Below are positions 16,083-24,042 of a DNA stretch of 64,000 nucleotides, in pieces. The translations under genes and the position numbers were made by a program. The DNA is taken from assembly GCA_963740255.1 (NCBI GenBank), contig CAVUDO010000005.1:254804-318803 (forward strand), in the 5' to 3' direction. Numbering within the stretch: the first letter of the stretch is position 1; the number at the start of each line of letters is the position of its first letter. Below the pieces are notes generated by a model that saw nothing but the letters and a program-made list of their open reading frames with translations, did not search any database and was not told the DNA's origin. Source of the DNA: CAVUDO01 sp963740255. GTDB taxonomy: Bacteria; Actinomycetota; Actinomycetes; Mycobacteriales; Cryptosporangiaceae.

Positions 16083-17405
16083 GTGGGCGGCACGACCCTG
16101 GACGACTACACCGACCGGTATGCGCGGCGGATGCACGGCATGACGGTGTCGGAGATCCGGGCACTGTTCGCCGTGGCCAACCGCCCCGAGGTGGTGTCCC
16201 TGGCCGGCGGCTCCCCGTACGTGTCGGCCCTGCCGCTCGACGACATCGCCGAGCTGGCCGCCAAGGTGGTCCGCGAGCAGGGCGCGCTCTCCCTGCAGTA
16301 CGGCTCGGGACAGGGTGAGGAGCGGCTGCGGGAGCTGATCTGCGAGGTCATGGCCATGGAGGGCGTCCTCGGCTCGGCCGACGACGTGGTGGTGACCGTC
16401 GGCTCGCAGCAGGGGCTGGACCTGCTCGCGCACCTGTTCCTCGACCCCGGCGACGTGGTGCTGGCCGAGGGGCCGTCCTATGTCGGCGCGCTGGGGACGT
16501 TCGCCGCGGCGCAGGCCGAGGTGGTGCACGTGCCGATGGACGCCGACGGCCTCCAGCCGGAGGCCCTGCGGGAGGCGCTGGACCGGCTGGCCGCCGACGG
16601 GCGTCGGGCGAAGTTCCTCTACACCGTCCCGAACTTCCACAACCCTGCCGGCGTCACCCTCACCGAGTCGCGGCGGGACGAGATCGTCGCGTTGGCGGAG
16701 CGGTACGACCTGCTGGTCATCGAGGACAACCCGTACGGGCTGCTGGGCTTCGAGGAGGGGCCGGGGCGCGCGCTGCGGGCCCGGTCGAGCGACCGGGTGA
16801 TCTACCTCGGCTCGTTCTCCAAGACGTTCGCCGCCGGCCTGCGCACCGGCTGGGTGCTCGCGCCGCACGCCGTGCGGGAGAAGCTGGTGCTGGTCAACGA
16901 GGCGCAGCTGCTGAGCCCGTCGATGTTCACCCAGCGCCTGGTCGCCGAGTACCTCGACCACCATCCGTGGCGCGAGCAGGTGAAGGTGTTCCGGGAGATC
17001 TACCGCGAGCGACGCGACGCGACACTGGACGCGCTGGCTACGACGATGCCCGCGGGGGTCACCTGGACCCGGCCCCGCGGCGGCTTCTACGTCTGGGTGA
17101 CGCTGCCCGACGGGCTGGACAGCAAGGAGATGCAGCCCCGGGCGCTGGCCCACAAGATCGCGTACGTGCCCGGCGTCGGGTTCTACGCCGACGGCAGCGG
17201 GCGGCAGGAGCTGCGACTGTCGTACTGTTTCCCTCCGCCCGAGCGGATCCGGGAGGGCATCCGCCGGCTGGCGGCCGTGATCGGGGAGGAGACCGAGTTG
17301 CGCCAGGTCTTCCATACCGGGCCGGGCGGCCGGGCGGCCGGGCGGCCGTCCACATCGGAGCATGGGGGTCGCACCTCGGTCACCCCAGGTCCGGAGGTCG
17401 CATGA
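16083..17405 (+). CDS. PLP-dependent aminotransferase (class I/II, 2-aminoadipate transaminase type)
   Basis: 440 residues with the fold-type I signature: VGSQQGLDL, NFHNPAGVTL, ED-N-PYG, and the cofactor lysine in LGSFSKTFAAGLRTGW. The C-terminal RGGFYVWVTLP and PGVGFYADG are typical of the LysN/ARO8-like subgroup that transaminates branched, aromatic or 2-aminoadipate substrates; the true substrate is unknown. GTG 16083 follows GGAGGTGA by 6 nt. Its stop overlaps the ATG of the downstream ATP-grasp ligase by 4 bp (ATGA), so the two are translationally coupled. Three 8-bp GGGCGGCC-type units lie near the 3' end (about 17325-17348). Confidence 0.87.
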   Translation: MGGTTLDDYTDRYARRMHGMTVSEIRALFAVANRPEVVSLAGGSPYVSALPLDDIAELAAKVVREQGALSLQYGSGQGEERLRELICEVMAMEGVLGSADDVVVTVGSQQGLDLLAHLFLDPGDVVLAEGPSYVGALGTFAAAQAEVVHVPMDADGLQPEALREALDRLAADGRRAKFLYTVPNFHNPAGVTLTESRRDEIVALAERYDLLVIEDNPYGLLGFEEGPGRALRARSSDRVIYLGSFSKTFAAGLRTGWVLAPHAVREKLVLVNEAQLLSPSMFTQRLVAEYLDHHPWREQVKVFREIYRERRDATLDALATTMPAGVTWTRPRGGFYVWVTLPDGLDSKEMQPRALAHKIAYVPGVGFYADGSGRQELRLSYCFPPPERIREGIRRLAAVIGEETELRQVFHTGPGGRAAGRPSTSEHGGRTSVTPGPEVA

Positions 17406-18364
17406 CCCGGCACGTGCTCGTCCTGGCCGGCGGGCTCTCCTACGAACGCGACGTGTCGCTGCGGTCGGGGCGCCGGGTGGTGGAGGCGCTGCGGCGGGTG
17501 GGCGTGGACGCCTCGTCCCGGGACGCCGACTCCGGCCTGCTGGCCGCCCTGGACGCCGAACGGCCCGACGCCGTGTTCATCGCGCTGCACGGCTCGGGCG
17601 GCGAGGACGGCTCGCTGCGGGGCGTGCTCGACCTGGTCGGGGTGCCGTACGTGGGGCCGAGTGCCGAGGCGTCCCGGGTGGCATGGGACAAGCCGGACGC
17701 CAAGTCCGAGCTGGTCGCCGCCGGGCTGCCCACGCCCGAGTGGATCGCGCTGCCGCACGAGACGTTCCGCGAGCTGGGCGCGCAGGCGGTGCTGGACCGG
17801 ATCGTGGCCCGGCTGGGGCTGCCGCTGATGGTGAAGCCGGCGCAGGGCGGCTCGGGCCTGGGCGCGCACGCCGTGACCACTGCCGACGAGCTGCCCTCGG
17901 CGATGGTCGGTTGTTTCGGCTACGGCGACACCGCACTGGTGGAACGGTTCGCGCCCGGCGTCGATGTCGCGGTGAGCGTGATCGAGGGGCCGTCCGGGCC
18001 GTACGCGCTGCCGGCGGTGGAGATCGTGCCGGCCAACGGCGTGTACGACTACGCGGCCCGTTACACCGCGGGCAGCACCACCTGGCATGCCCCGGCGCGC
18101 ATCGACGTCGAGGTGGCCGAGCGGGTGGCCGAGACCGCGGTGGCCGCCCACGAGACCCTGCGCCTGCGTGACCTGTCCAGAGTGGACCTTCTGGTGGACG
18201 TCGAGGGCAACGTCACGGTGCTCGAGGTGAACGTCTCGCCCGGCATGACCGAGACCAGCCTCTTGCCGCTGGCGGCCCAGGCCGCGGGGATCGACCTCGG
18301 GACGATGCTGAGCGATCTGGTCGAACGCGCGGTCGCCCGCAGCGGGTCTCTGTCAGTTAGCTGA
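17402..18364 (+). CDS. D-alanine-D-alanine ligase family ATP-grasp protein
   Basis: 320 residues. Ddl-type features: an N-terminal LVLAGGLSYERDVSLRSG, ALHGSGGEDGSLRG and VGVPYVG, the ATP-grasp lysine region LMVKPAQGGSGLG, and the C-terminal EVNVSPGMTETSLLPLAAQ. Such enzymes join two amino acids with ATP, in the classical case D-Ala-D-Ala for peptidoglycan. The coupling to an aminotransferase (4-bp overlap) hints that the pair makes and uses a particular amino acid. Whether this is the housekeeping Ddl or a paralogue cannot be decided from the window. Confidence 0.85.
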   Translation: MTRHVLVLAGGLSYERDVSLRSGRRVVEALRRVGVDASSRDADSGLLAALDAERPDAVFIALHGSGGEDGSLRGVLDLVGVPYVGPSAEASRVAWDKPDAKSELVAAGLPTPEWIALPHETFRELGAQAVLDRIVARLGLPLMVKPAQGGSGLGAHAVTTADELPSAMVGCFGYGDTALVERFAPGVDVAVSVIEGPSGPYALPAVEIVPANGVYDYAARYTAGSTTWHAPARIDVEVAERVAETAVAAHETLRLRDLSRVDLLVDVEGNVTVLEVNVSPGMTETSLLPLAAQAAGIDLGTMLSDLVERAVARSGSLSVS

Positions 18365-18407
18365 GTCCTAATTGGCCTTGGAACCGTGTCCATACGTACG
18401 CGATAGA

Positions 18408-18764
18408 TCAACTAGCCCTAACCATGGCCGTTGCACCCAGAAGGGAGGGGTCGCTGTTCCTCGGCGATGCGAGGAAGGTGACCTCTGCCTTCAAGCCACC
18501 AGTTGTGGCGCCGATCGTGGACGACTCGGTCTGGGCTTCGATCTGGCGGAGCGCTGCGTCACGTAGGAATGCTGAGACAGACACTCCCTGAAGTTCCGCA
18601 GCCTCTCGAACCTTTCGTAGCTCTTCAGCGCGAAGTCGTACAGAGAACATGGATGCACGTTGGCGTTTTTCGGGTCGCGACTGTGTTGGCTTGCCCCACG
18701 TGTCGTGGCTGTCATCCTTGTCTGCCTCGTATGCGGCAGCTCGATCGGTTTCGTCTGACATCAC
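18408..18764 (-). CDS. Ribbon-helix-helix DNA-binding protein
   Basis: 118 residues (117 if the ATG at 18761 is used). Near residue 40 lies SMFSVRLRAEELRKVREAAE followed by QGVSVSAFLRDAALRQI, the beta strand plus two helices of an RHH/CopG-type or mobilisation-type repressor. The N-terminus is acidic and polar. GTG 18764 has GGAG 8 nt upstream. Base composition is clearly lower in GC than neighbours, suggesting recent acquisition. It stands alone; no toxin gene is adjacent, so it is not an obvious toxin-antitoxin half. Confidence 0.7.
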   Translation of the reverse strand: MMSDETDRAAAYEADKDDSHDTWGKPTQSRPEKRQRASMFSVRLRAEELRKVREAAELQGVSVSAFLRDAALRQIEAQTESSTIGATTGGLKAEVTFLASPRNSDPSLLGATAMVRAS

Positions 18765-18861
18765 TTTGTTCGCTCCTCACCTCAAGTACCGGCTTCGGTC
18801 CCCAGCGGTCGCCTCCCAGCCCGTGAAGAACCGGATCGTCCGTCGATCGACTTGCGGTCCG

Positions 18862-19866
18862 TCAGTCGTGGTCGACCTTCGCGGTCACGCCCATCGACTC
18901 CGCGATCCGCTCCAAGTCGTCCACGCTGGCGAACTCGATCGTGATCCTGCCCTTGCGCTGGCCCAGGTCCACCTTCACCCGGGTGTCGAAGCGGTCGGAG
19001 AGCCGGTCGGCCAGGTCCTCCAGGCCGGGGGAGCGCATCTTCGTCCGGCGCGTCGGGGCCGGCCTGACCGTCTGACCGTCGCCGCCCATCGCGACGATCT
19101 CCTCGGTGGCACGCACCGACAACCCCTCGGCGACGATTCTGGTCGCCAGCGCCTCCTGGGCATCGGAGTCCGGCAGGGCGAGCAAGGCGCGGGCGTGGCC
19201 GGCGCTGAGAACCCCGGCGGCCACCCGTCGCTGGACGGCGGCCGGAAGGTTGAGCAGCCGGATCGTGTTGGAGATCTGCGGACGGCTCCGGCCGATCCGG
19301 CGGGAGAGCTCTTCCTGTGTCACGCCGAACTCGGCGAGGAGCTGCTGGTAGGCCGCCGCCTCTTCCAGCGGATTGAGGTCAGACCGGTGGATGTTCTCCA
19401 GCAGGGCGTCCCGGAGCAGCGCCTCGTCGGCGGTGTCGCGGATGATCGCGGGGACGGTCTCGCGTCCGAGCAGCTGGCATGCCCGCAGCCGGCGTTCGCC
19501 CATGATCAGCTCGTAGCGGCCCAGGCCGGCCTCACGGACCACGATGGGCTGCAGGACCCCCACCAGGTCGATCGACGCCTTCAGCTCTTCCAGAGCGTCC
19601 TCGTCGAAAACCGTTCGGGGCTGCTTCGGGTTCGGGCTGACCGCGTCCACACGGATCTCACGGAACCGGGCGCCGGGCACCGGCTCCAGGTCGCCGGCCT
19701 GCGCGACTGGTGCCTGCGGTCCCGGCGCCGGGTCGGCCAGGGCGATCCCGCCACCGCCGTCGGAGCCGTCGGAGCCGAGGCCCGCCGGGAGGAGCCCCGA
19801 GGGATTCGGACCTGTGGGGATCAGGGCGCCCAGCCCACGCCCCAGTCCACCGCGCCGGTTCTTCAC
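18862..19866 (-). CDS. parB: Chromosome-partitioning protein ParB
   Basis: 334 residues. The N-terminus GGLGRGLGALIP binds ParA. Motifs VSPNPKQPRTVFD, GVLQPIVVRE, the ParB CTPase box GERRLRACQLLG and ENIHRSDLNPLEEA precede the helix-turn-helix (TQEELSRRIGRSRPQISNTI). The C-terminal dimerisation region ends in KVDHD. ParB loads at parS, slides as a CTP clamp and organises the origin. It overlaps parA by 4 bp (start ATG within the parA stop). Two parS sites lie within the upstream parA reading frame. Confidence 0.97.
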   Translation of the reverse strand: MKNRRGGLGRGLGALIPTGPNPSGLLPAGLGSDGSDGGGGIALADPAPGPQAPVAQAGDLEPVPGARFREIRVDAVSPNPKQPRTVFDEDALEELKASIDLVGVLQPIVVREAGLGRYELIMGERRLRACQLLGRETVPAIIRDTADEALLRDALLENIHRSDLNPLEEAAAYQQLLAEFGVTQEELSRRIGRSRPQISNTIRLLNLPAAVQRRVAAGVLSAGHARALLALPDSDAQEALATRIVAEGLSVRATEEIVAMGGDGQTVRPAPTRRTKMRSPGLEDLADRLSDRFDTRVKVDLGQRKGRITIEFASVDDLERIAESMGVTAKVDHD

Positions 19867-20933
19867 CGGGTGCCTCCTCCTGCGCCACGCGCCGCGATCT
19901 CACGCGCCGCGTCGAGATAGCTTGTCGAGCCCCGGGACCCGGGGTCGTAGGTGATGACCGACTGACCATAACTGGGCGCTTCGGACACCCGGACGCTGCG
20001 CGGGATCACCGCGTCGAGCACGACGTTCTCGTCGAAGTGGCTCCGTACCTCAGCCGCGACCTGGTCGGACAGCTTCGTCCGGCCGTCGTACATCGTCAGC
20101 AACATCGTGGTGATCGAGAGGTCATTGTTGAGATGCGCCCTGACCAGCTCGACGTTGTGGAGCAGTTGCCCGAGACCTTCCAGGGCGTAGTACTCGCACT
20201 GGATCGGAATGAGCACCTCGCGCGCGGCAACCAGCGCGTTGACCGTCAGCAGGCCCAGTGAGGGCGGACAGTCGATGAACACGTAGTCGACGTCCGCGGT
20301 GAACCCGTCGATGGCCCGCCGCAGCCGCGACTCGCGGGCCACGACGGAGACCATCTCGATCTCGGCGCCGGCCAGGTCGATGGTCGCCGGGACGCAGTAG
20401 AGGTTCGGCACGCCCTCCACCGCAACGGCGGCCTCGGCGAGGGGGATGCCTTCCACCAGGACGTCGTAGCTGCTGGGCACGCCGGACCGGCGGTCCACGC
20501 TCAGGCCGGTCGATGCGTTGCCCTGTGGGTCGAGGTCGATGACCAGCACGCGGCTTCCGTGCAGCGCGAGGGCCACCGCGAGGTTCACTGTCGTGGTGGT
20601 CTTGCCCACCCCACCCTTCTGGTTGGCCACACAGAACACCCGGCGGTGCGGAGGTCGAGGAAAGGAATTGCCGGCGGGGTTGAGCACCTGGACAGCCCGG
20701 CGAGCTTCGATGGCGATCGGGAGGTCGTCGTCCACCGTTTCACGTGAAACGTCGGCAGGGGAGACGCGATCGTGAGCGTCAACGGGCTGTGTGTCGCGCG
20801 CAAGGTCGTGCGCCTGCGGATATCCCGTTTCACGTGAAACGGTGGCATCGTCGAGTGTGGCGCGGATCCGGCGGTGGCTCTCGTCGGTTACCCGCCCCGG
20901 GTGGCCCGGCGGGAACTGCGCAGGGTCGCTCAC
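19863..20933 (-). CDS. parA: Chromosome-partitioning ATPase ParA (Soj)
   Basis: 356 residues. The deviant Walker A (KGGVGKTTTTVNLA) lies at about 106-119; VIDLDPQGNAST and YVFIDCPPSLGLLTVNAL follow, then the DNA-binding C-terminal region. The first 95 residues are a non-conserved extension; its codons include both parS sites, each read as VSRET. GTG 20933 has GGAG 6 nt upstream, and homology starts well inside it. It segregates the origin together with ParB. It forms the operon parA-parB, with rsmG and jag further upstream on the same strand. Confidence 0.95.
   Translation of the reverse strand: MSDPAQFPPGHPGRVTDESHRRIRATLDDATVSRETGYPQAHDLARDTQPVDAHDRVSPADVSRETVDDDLPIAIEARRAVQVLNPAGNSFPRPPHRRVFCVANQKGGVGKTTTTVNLAVALALHGSRVLVIDLDPQGNASTGLSVDRRSGVPSSYDVLVEGIPLAEAAVAVEGVPNLYCVPATIDLAGAEIEMVSVVARESRLRRAIDGFTADVDYVFIDCPPSLGLLTVNALVAAREVLIPIQCEYYALEGLGQLLHNVELVRAHLNNDLSITTMLLTMYDGRTKLSDQVAAEVRSHFDENVVLDAVIPRSVRVSEAPSYGQSVITYDPGSRGSTSYLDAAREIAARGAGGGTR
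20737..20750. promoter_or_regulatory. parS site 1
   Basis: Perfect 14-bp palindrome GTTTCACGTGAAAC, the core of the universal ParB-binding site. It lies inside the parA coding region, 6 kb from dnaA. Confidence 0.97.
20827..20840. promoter_or_regulatory. parS site 2
   Basis: A second perfect GTTTCACGTGAAAC, exactly 90 bp from the first and in the same reading phase of parA. Two sites this close form a ParB-loading cluster. Confidence 0.97.
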
Positions 20934-21477
20934 GGCGGTCTCCTCGACCTTGGCGTTGTAAGGACCGGAACGGTCGACAACTGGTGTCCGACCGCCCATC
21001 GTCCGCACGCGCCGCCCGTATCGCACAGAACGCGTGGCAGGAATGGGGGTGCGGGCGATGCCCTCTGACGGTACCGGTACGAGGGAACGGGTCTCCGTGT
21101 TCCCTCCAAGTCCGGAGACCCCCCCGGTCGGATGCAACGGTAGCGGGCCGCCGGTCCAGCGTGCAGTCCCGGGCGTCCGGTCTGTGGACGGCTCACGAGC
21201 GATCGCCACCAGTGTCGCCGGGCGTGCAGTCCCGGGCGTCTGGTCTGTGGACGGCTCAGCCTGCGCGACCACAACCCGGTGGGAGACCGGAAGGGATGGG
21301 CCTGGTCGCTCCCGACCCACGCTGGCAGTCTTACCGGGCCACCCGAGCGAACTCCCCGCCGAGGACGGTCCGGCCTGTGGCGGCCATCCCAACGGGCTGG
21401 CGTGGCGCACCCCGGCGCTCTCCGTCATGGGTCCGCCCACGTCCTCTCCGGTCAGCTGTCCCAGCGGCAGGGGCGCC
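20934..21477. other. Intergenic region parA-rsmG with a 37-bp direct repeat
   Basis: About 540 bases without a supported gene. It carries the presumed parAB promoter and two 37-bp copies (21159-21195 and 21222-21258) differing by one base, each containing GTCTGTGGAC. The repeats begin 225 bp upstream of the parA start. Confidence 0.6.
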
Positions 21478-22209
21478 TCAGCCCGGTCGCCCTCGACGGC
21501 CTCGCCGAGGAGGCGTCGCGGCGGCCGGGCGGGAGCGAATCCGGGACGGATCGAGGAGTGACACCTCCACCACGGTCACCGGGGGATCGACTGTCCCCCT
21601 GCCGACCTCGACGATACGAGGCTGGCCCCCTCCGACCCTGGCTACCGCAGCGGCGTGTTCGGTGATCTCCGCCGCGGCCGAGGATCCCTTCATCGCCAGC
21701 AGTCGTCCGCCGGGCGCGCTCAGGGGCAGGCACCATGCTGCCAGCCGATCCAGGGGAGCCACCGCTCGAGCCGTCACAACCGGTGCCGCGACTCTACCGA
21801 CGACCTCCTCGGCGCGTCCGCGGACGATCGTCACCTGCTCCAGCCCCAGCGCGGCGACCGCCTCCTCGAGGAACAGCACCCGACGTGCGAGCGGCTCGAC
21901 CAGCGTCAGCCGCAGATCGGGTCGGGCGATCGCCAGCACCAGGCCGGGGAGGCCCGCACCGCTGCCCACGTCGACGACCTCCGCTCCCTCGGGCAACAGT
22001 TCGCCCAGCACCGCGCAGTTGAGCAGGTGGCGGTCCCAGAGTTTCGGCGTCTCCCGGGGTCCGATCAGGCCACGCTCCACACCGGCACCGGCCAGCAGTG
22101 CCGCGTACGCCTCAGCCAGCCGACGCCGCTCCCCGAACACCTGGTCCACGACGGCAGAGAGCCCCGCCGGCGGACCGGCGGGGCTCTCGGGCAACGAAGG
22201 AACCGTCAT
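21478..22209 (-). CDS. rsmG: 16S rRNA (guanine-N7) methyltransferase RsmG
   Basis: 243 residues. GidB/RsmG family: PKLWDRHLLNCAVLGELLP, the SAM-binding VVDVGSGAGLPGLVLAIARP, LVEPLARRVLFLEE, and VTARAVAPLDRLAAWCLPL. It methylates G527 (E. coli numbering) of 16S rRNA; loss gives low-level streptomycin resistance in other bacteria. The start at 22209 overlaps the jag stop by 4 bp. The last about 25 residues are basic and non-conserved. Confidence 0.95.
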   Translation of the reverse strand: MTVPSLPESPAGPPAGLSAVVDQVFGERRRLAEAYAALLAGAGVERGLIGPRETPKLWDRHLLNCAVLGELLPEGAEVVDVGSGAGLPGLVLAIARPDLRLTLVEPLARRVLFLEEAVAALGLEQVTIVRGRAEEVVGRVAAPVVTARAVAPLDRLAAWCLPLSAPGGRLLAMKGSSAAAEITEHAAAVARVGGGQPRIVEVGRGTVDPPVTVVEVSLLDPSRIRSRPAAATPPRRGRRGRPG

Positions 22210-22721
22210 GCGTCCGGGTGCACGATCACCCGGCGGTTGGGCTCCTCGCCCTCGGACTCGCTCCGCACGCCGGACAGCGCGGAGATCGCGTCGTGGACGA
22301 CCTTGCGTTCGAACGGGTTCATCGGGTCGAGCCGCAGCGGATCGCCGAACGAACGGACCTGCTCCGCGGCGTTCTTCGCCACCGCGACCAGCTCGGCCCG
22401 GCGCCGCGCCCGGAAGCCGCCCACGTCGAGCATCAGCCGGCTGCGGACGCCGGTCTGCTGGACCACAGCCAGCCTGGTGAGTTCCTGGAGCGCGTCCAGG
22501 GTGGCGCCCTGCGGGCCGACCAGACCGTCCAGGCCGTCGCCGATCACGGCCACGATGGCGCGCTCGTTCTCGACGTCCATGTCGATGTCGCCGTCGTAGT
22601 CGAGGATGTCGAGCAGCCGCTCGATGTAGTCGCCCGCGATGTCGCCCTCCTGGACGAGCGGATCGACGTCGTCGCCCGCGGCCAGGCCGGCGGGGGCTTC
22701 AGGGGTGCTGGTCTCGCTCAT
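22206..22721 (-). CDS. jag: R3H-domain RNA-binding protein Jag/KhpB
   Basis: 171 residues. An acidic N-terminus is followed by a KH-like domain (about 30-100: AGDYIERLLDILDYDGDIDM, GRRR-like LVGPQGATLDALQELTRL) and an R3H domain (RLDPMNPFERKVVHDAIS ... NRRVIVHP). It binds RNA together with KhpA and influences cell shape and division in Gram-positives. ATG 22721 has GGAG 5 nt upstream. It lies between yidC and rsmG in the standard oriC-proximal order. Confidence 0.94.
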   Translation of the reverse strand: MSETSTPEAPAGLAAGDDVDPLVQEGDIAGDYIERLLDILDYDGDIDMDVENERAIVAVIGDGLDGLVGPQGATLDALQELTRLAVVQQTGVRSRLMLDVGGFRARRRAELVAVAKNAAEQVRSFGDPLRLDPMNPFERKVVHDAISALSGVRSESEGEEPNRRVIVHPDA

Positions 22722-22800
22722 CGTCACTCCGGAGCTGGCACCGTCGCCGAGACGAGCGGTGCGCGGAAAGTCGGAACAAAGGGGGCTGCGGCCGACGACG

Positions 22801-24042
22801 CTACCGCCTGCCGCCCCTGCGTTTGCGGTTGCGGTTGTCCTGCGGACGCCGTGGCGCACCAGTCGGGGACGGTGCCTTGCTGGCTGCCGCGGCAGCATTG
22901 GCTTCACTCCCGGACGCCGCGGTTTCGCTGTCGTCCGCGTCAGCCGAGCCGTTCGGCGAGGACTTGGCCCCGACGTCAGCCGAGGTCGTCCCCGCGCCGG
23001 CAGCGGTCCTGCCGTTCACCGCGGTGCCGTTGGACGCCGCCTTGCTCCCGCCCTTGGCCGGCGCTTTGGCGGGTGCCTTCGTCGGTGCCTTGGCCGCGCC
23101 GGCGGCGGCCGGCTTCTCGGCGGCCGGCTTGGTGGCGGTGGTGCGTGCGCCGCCCTTCTTCGGGTTCACCGGCTTCACGCCCGGCTTCGGGGCCAGCGCC
23201 TTCGCCACGGCGGGATCGGTGGCGGGCTTGGCCGGTGCCGCACCCGGCGGCGGCATCTTGCGGAGCACCCAGAACTGCTGGCCCATCGAGAACAGGTTGG
23301 TGGTGACCCAGTAGATGACCACACCGATGGGGAAGAGTGCGCCGGAGATCAGCAGTGACGCCGGAATGCCGTAGAGCATGAACTTCTGGATCATCGCCTG
23401 GGTCGGGTCGGTGGCCGGCCCGTTGCGCGCGATCATCTGCCGCTGGGTGAGGTAGGTGGTGGCGACCATGATCGCGATCAGCACCGCGGCGACGACCTTC
23501 ACGACCGTCCCGCTGGCATTGAGCTTGTCGAGGAAATCGGCCGGTGAGTTGAACGCGGCCGCAATCGGCGCACCGAACAGCTTCGCGTGCCCGGCGCTGT
23601 CGAACTGTGCGGCCGACCAGAAGAACTCGGTCGTCAGCGACCACTTGGCTTTCTCGTCGGTGGGGTTGATCTGCCGCAGCACGTGGAAGAGGCCGAAGAA
23701 CACCGGGATCTGCAGGAAGATCGGCAGGCAGCCCATCAGCGGGTTGGCCTTCTCCCGCCGGTAGAGCTCCATCGTCTCCCGCTGGAGCGCCTGCGCGTCG
23801 CCCTTGTGCTTGTCCCGGAGCTCCTTGATCTGAGGCTGCAGGTTCTGCATCGCCCGCTGCGACTTGATCTGCTTGACGAAGACCGGGAACAGGATCACCC
23901 GGACGGTGATGACCAGGAAGACGATCGACAGCACCCACGCCAGGCCGGACGTCGGGCCGAGCAGCGCCGACCACAGATCGTGCCAGCGCAGCAGGATCCA
24001 CGAGATGCCGATATAGGCCCAGTTCAGGGGGAGGAGATCCAC
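22801..24042 (-). CDS. yidC: Membrane protein insertase YidC
   Basis: 413 residues. Five membrane segments typical of Gram-positive YidC/OxaA (first GLAWVLSIVFLVITVRVILFPVF; then PLMGCLPIFLQIPVFFGLF; later VVKVVAAVLIAIMVATTYL; LLISGALFPIGVVIYWVTTN). The conserved arginine lies in TVRVILFP. It inserts membrane proteins alone or with Sec. The C-terminal about 145 residues form a long, Ala/Lys/Pro-rich, finally very basic tail (KRRGGRR) that could touch the ribosome. The GTG start overlaps the yidD end by 19 bp, with GGAG 8 nt upstream. Confidence 0.95.
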   Translation of the reverse strand: MDLLPLNWAYIGISWILLRWHDLWSALLGPTSGLAWVLSIVFLVITVRVILFPVFVKQIKSQRAMQNLQPQIKELRDKHKGDAQALQRETMELYRREKANPLMGCLPIFLQIPVFFGLFHVLRQINPTDEKAKWSLTTEFFWSAAQFDSAGHAKLFGAPIAAAFNSPADFLDKLNASGTVVKVVAAVLIAIMVATTYLTQRQMIARNGPATDPTQAMIQKFMLYGIPASLLISGALFPIGVVIYWVTTNLFSMGQQFWVLRKMPPPGAAPAKPATDPAVAKALAPKPGVKPVNPKKGGARTTATKPAAEKPAAAGAAKAPTKAPAKAPAKGGSKAASNGTAVNGRTAAGAGTTSADVGAKSSPNGSADADDSETAASGSEANAAAAASKAPSPTGAPRRPQDNRNRKRRGGRR

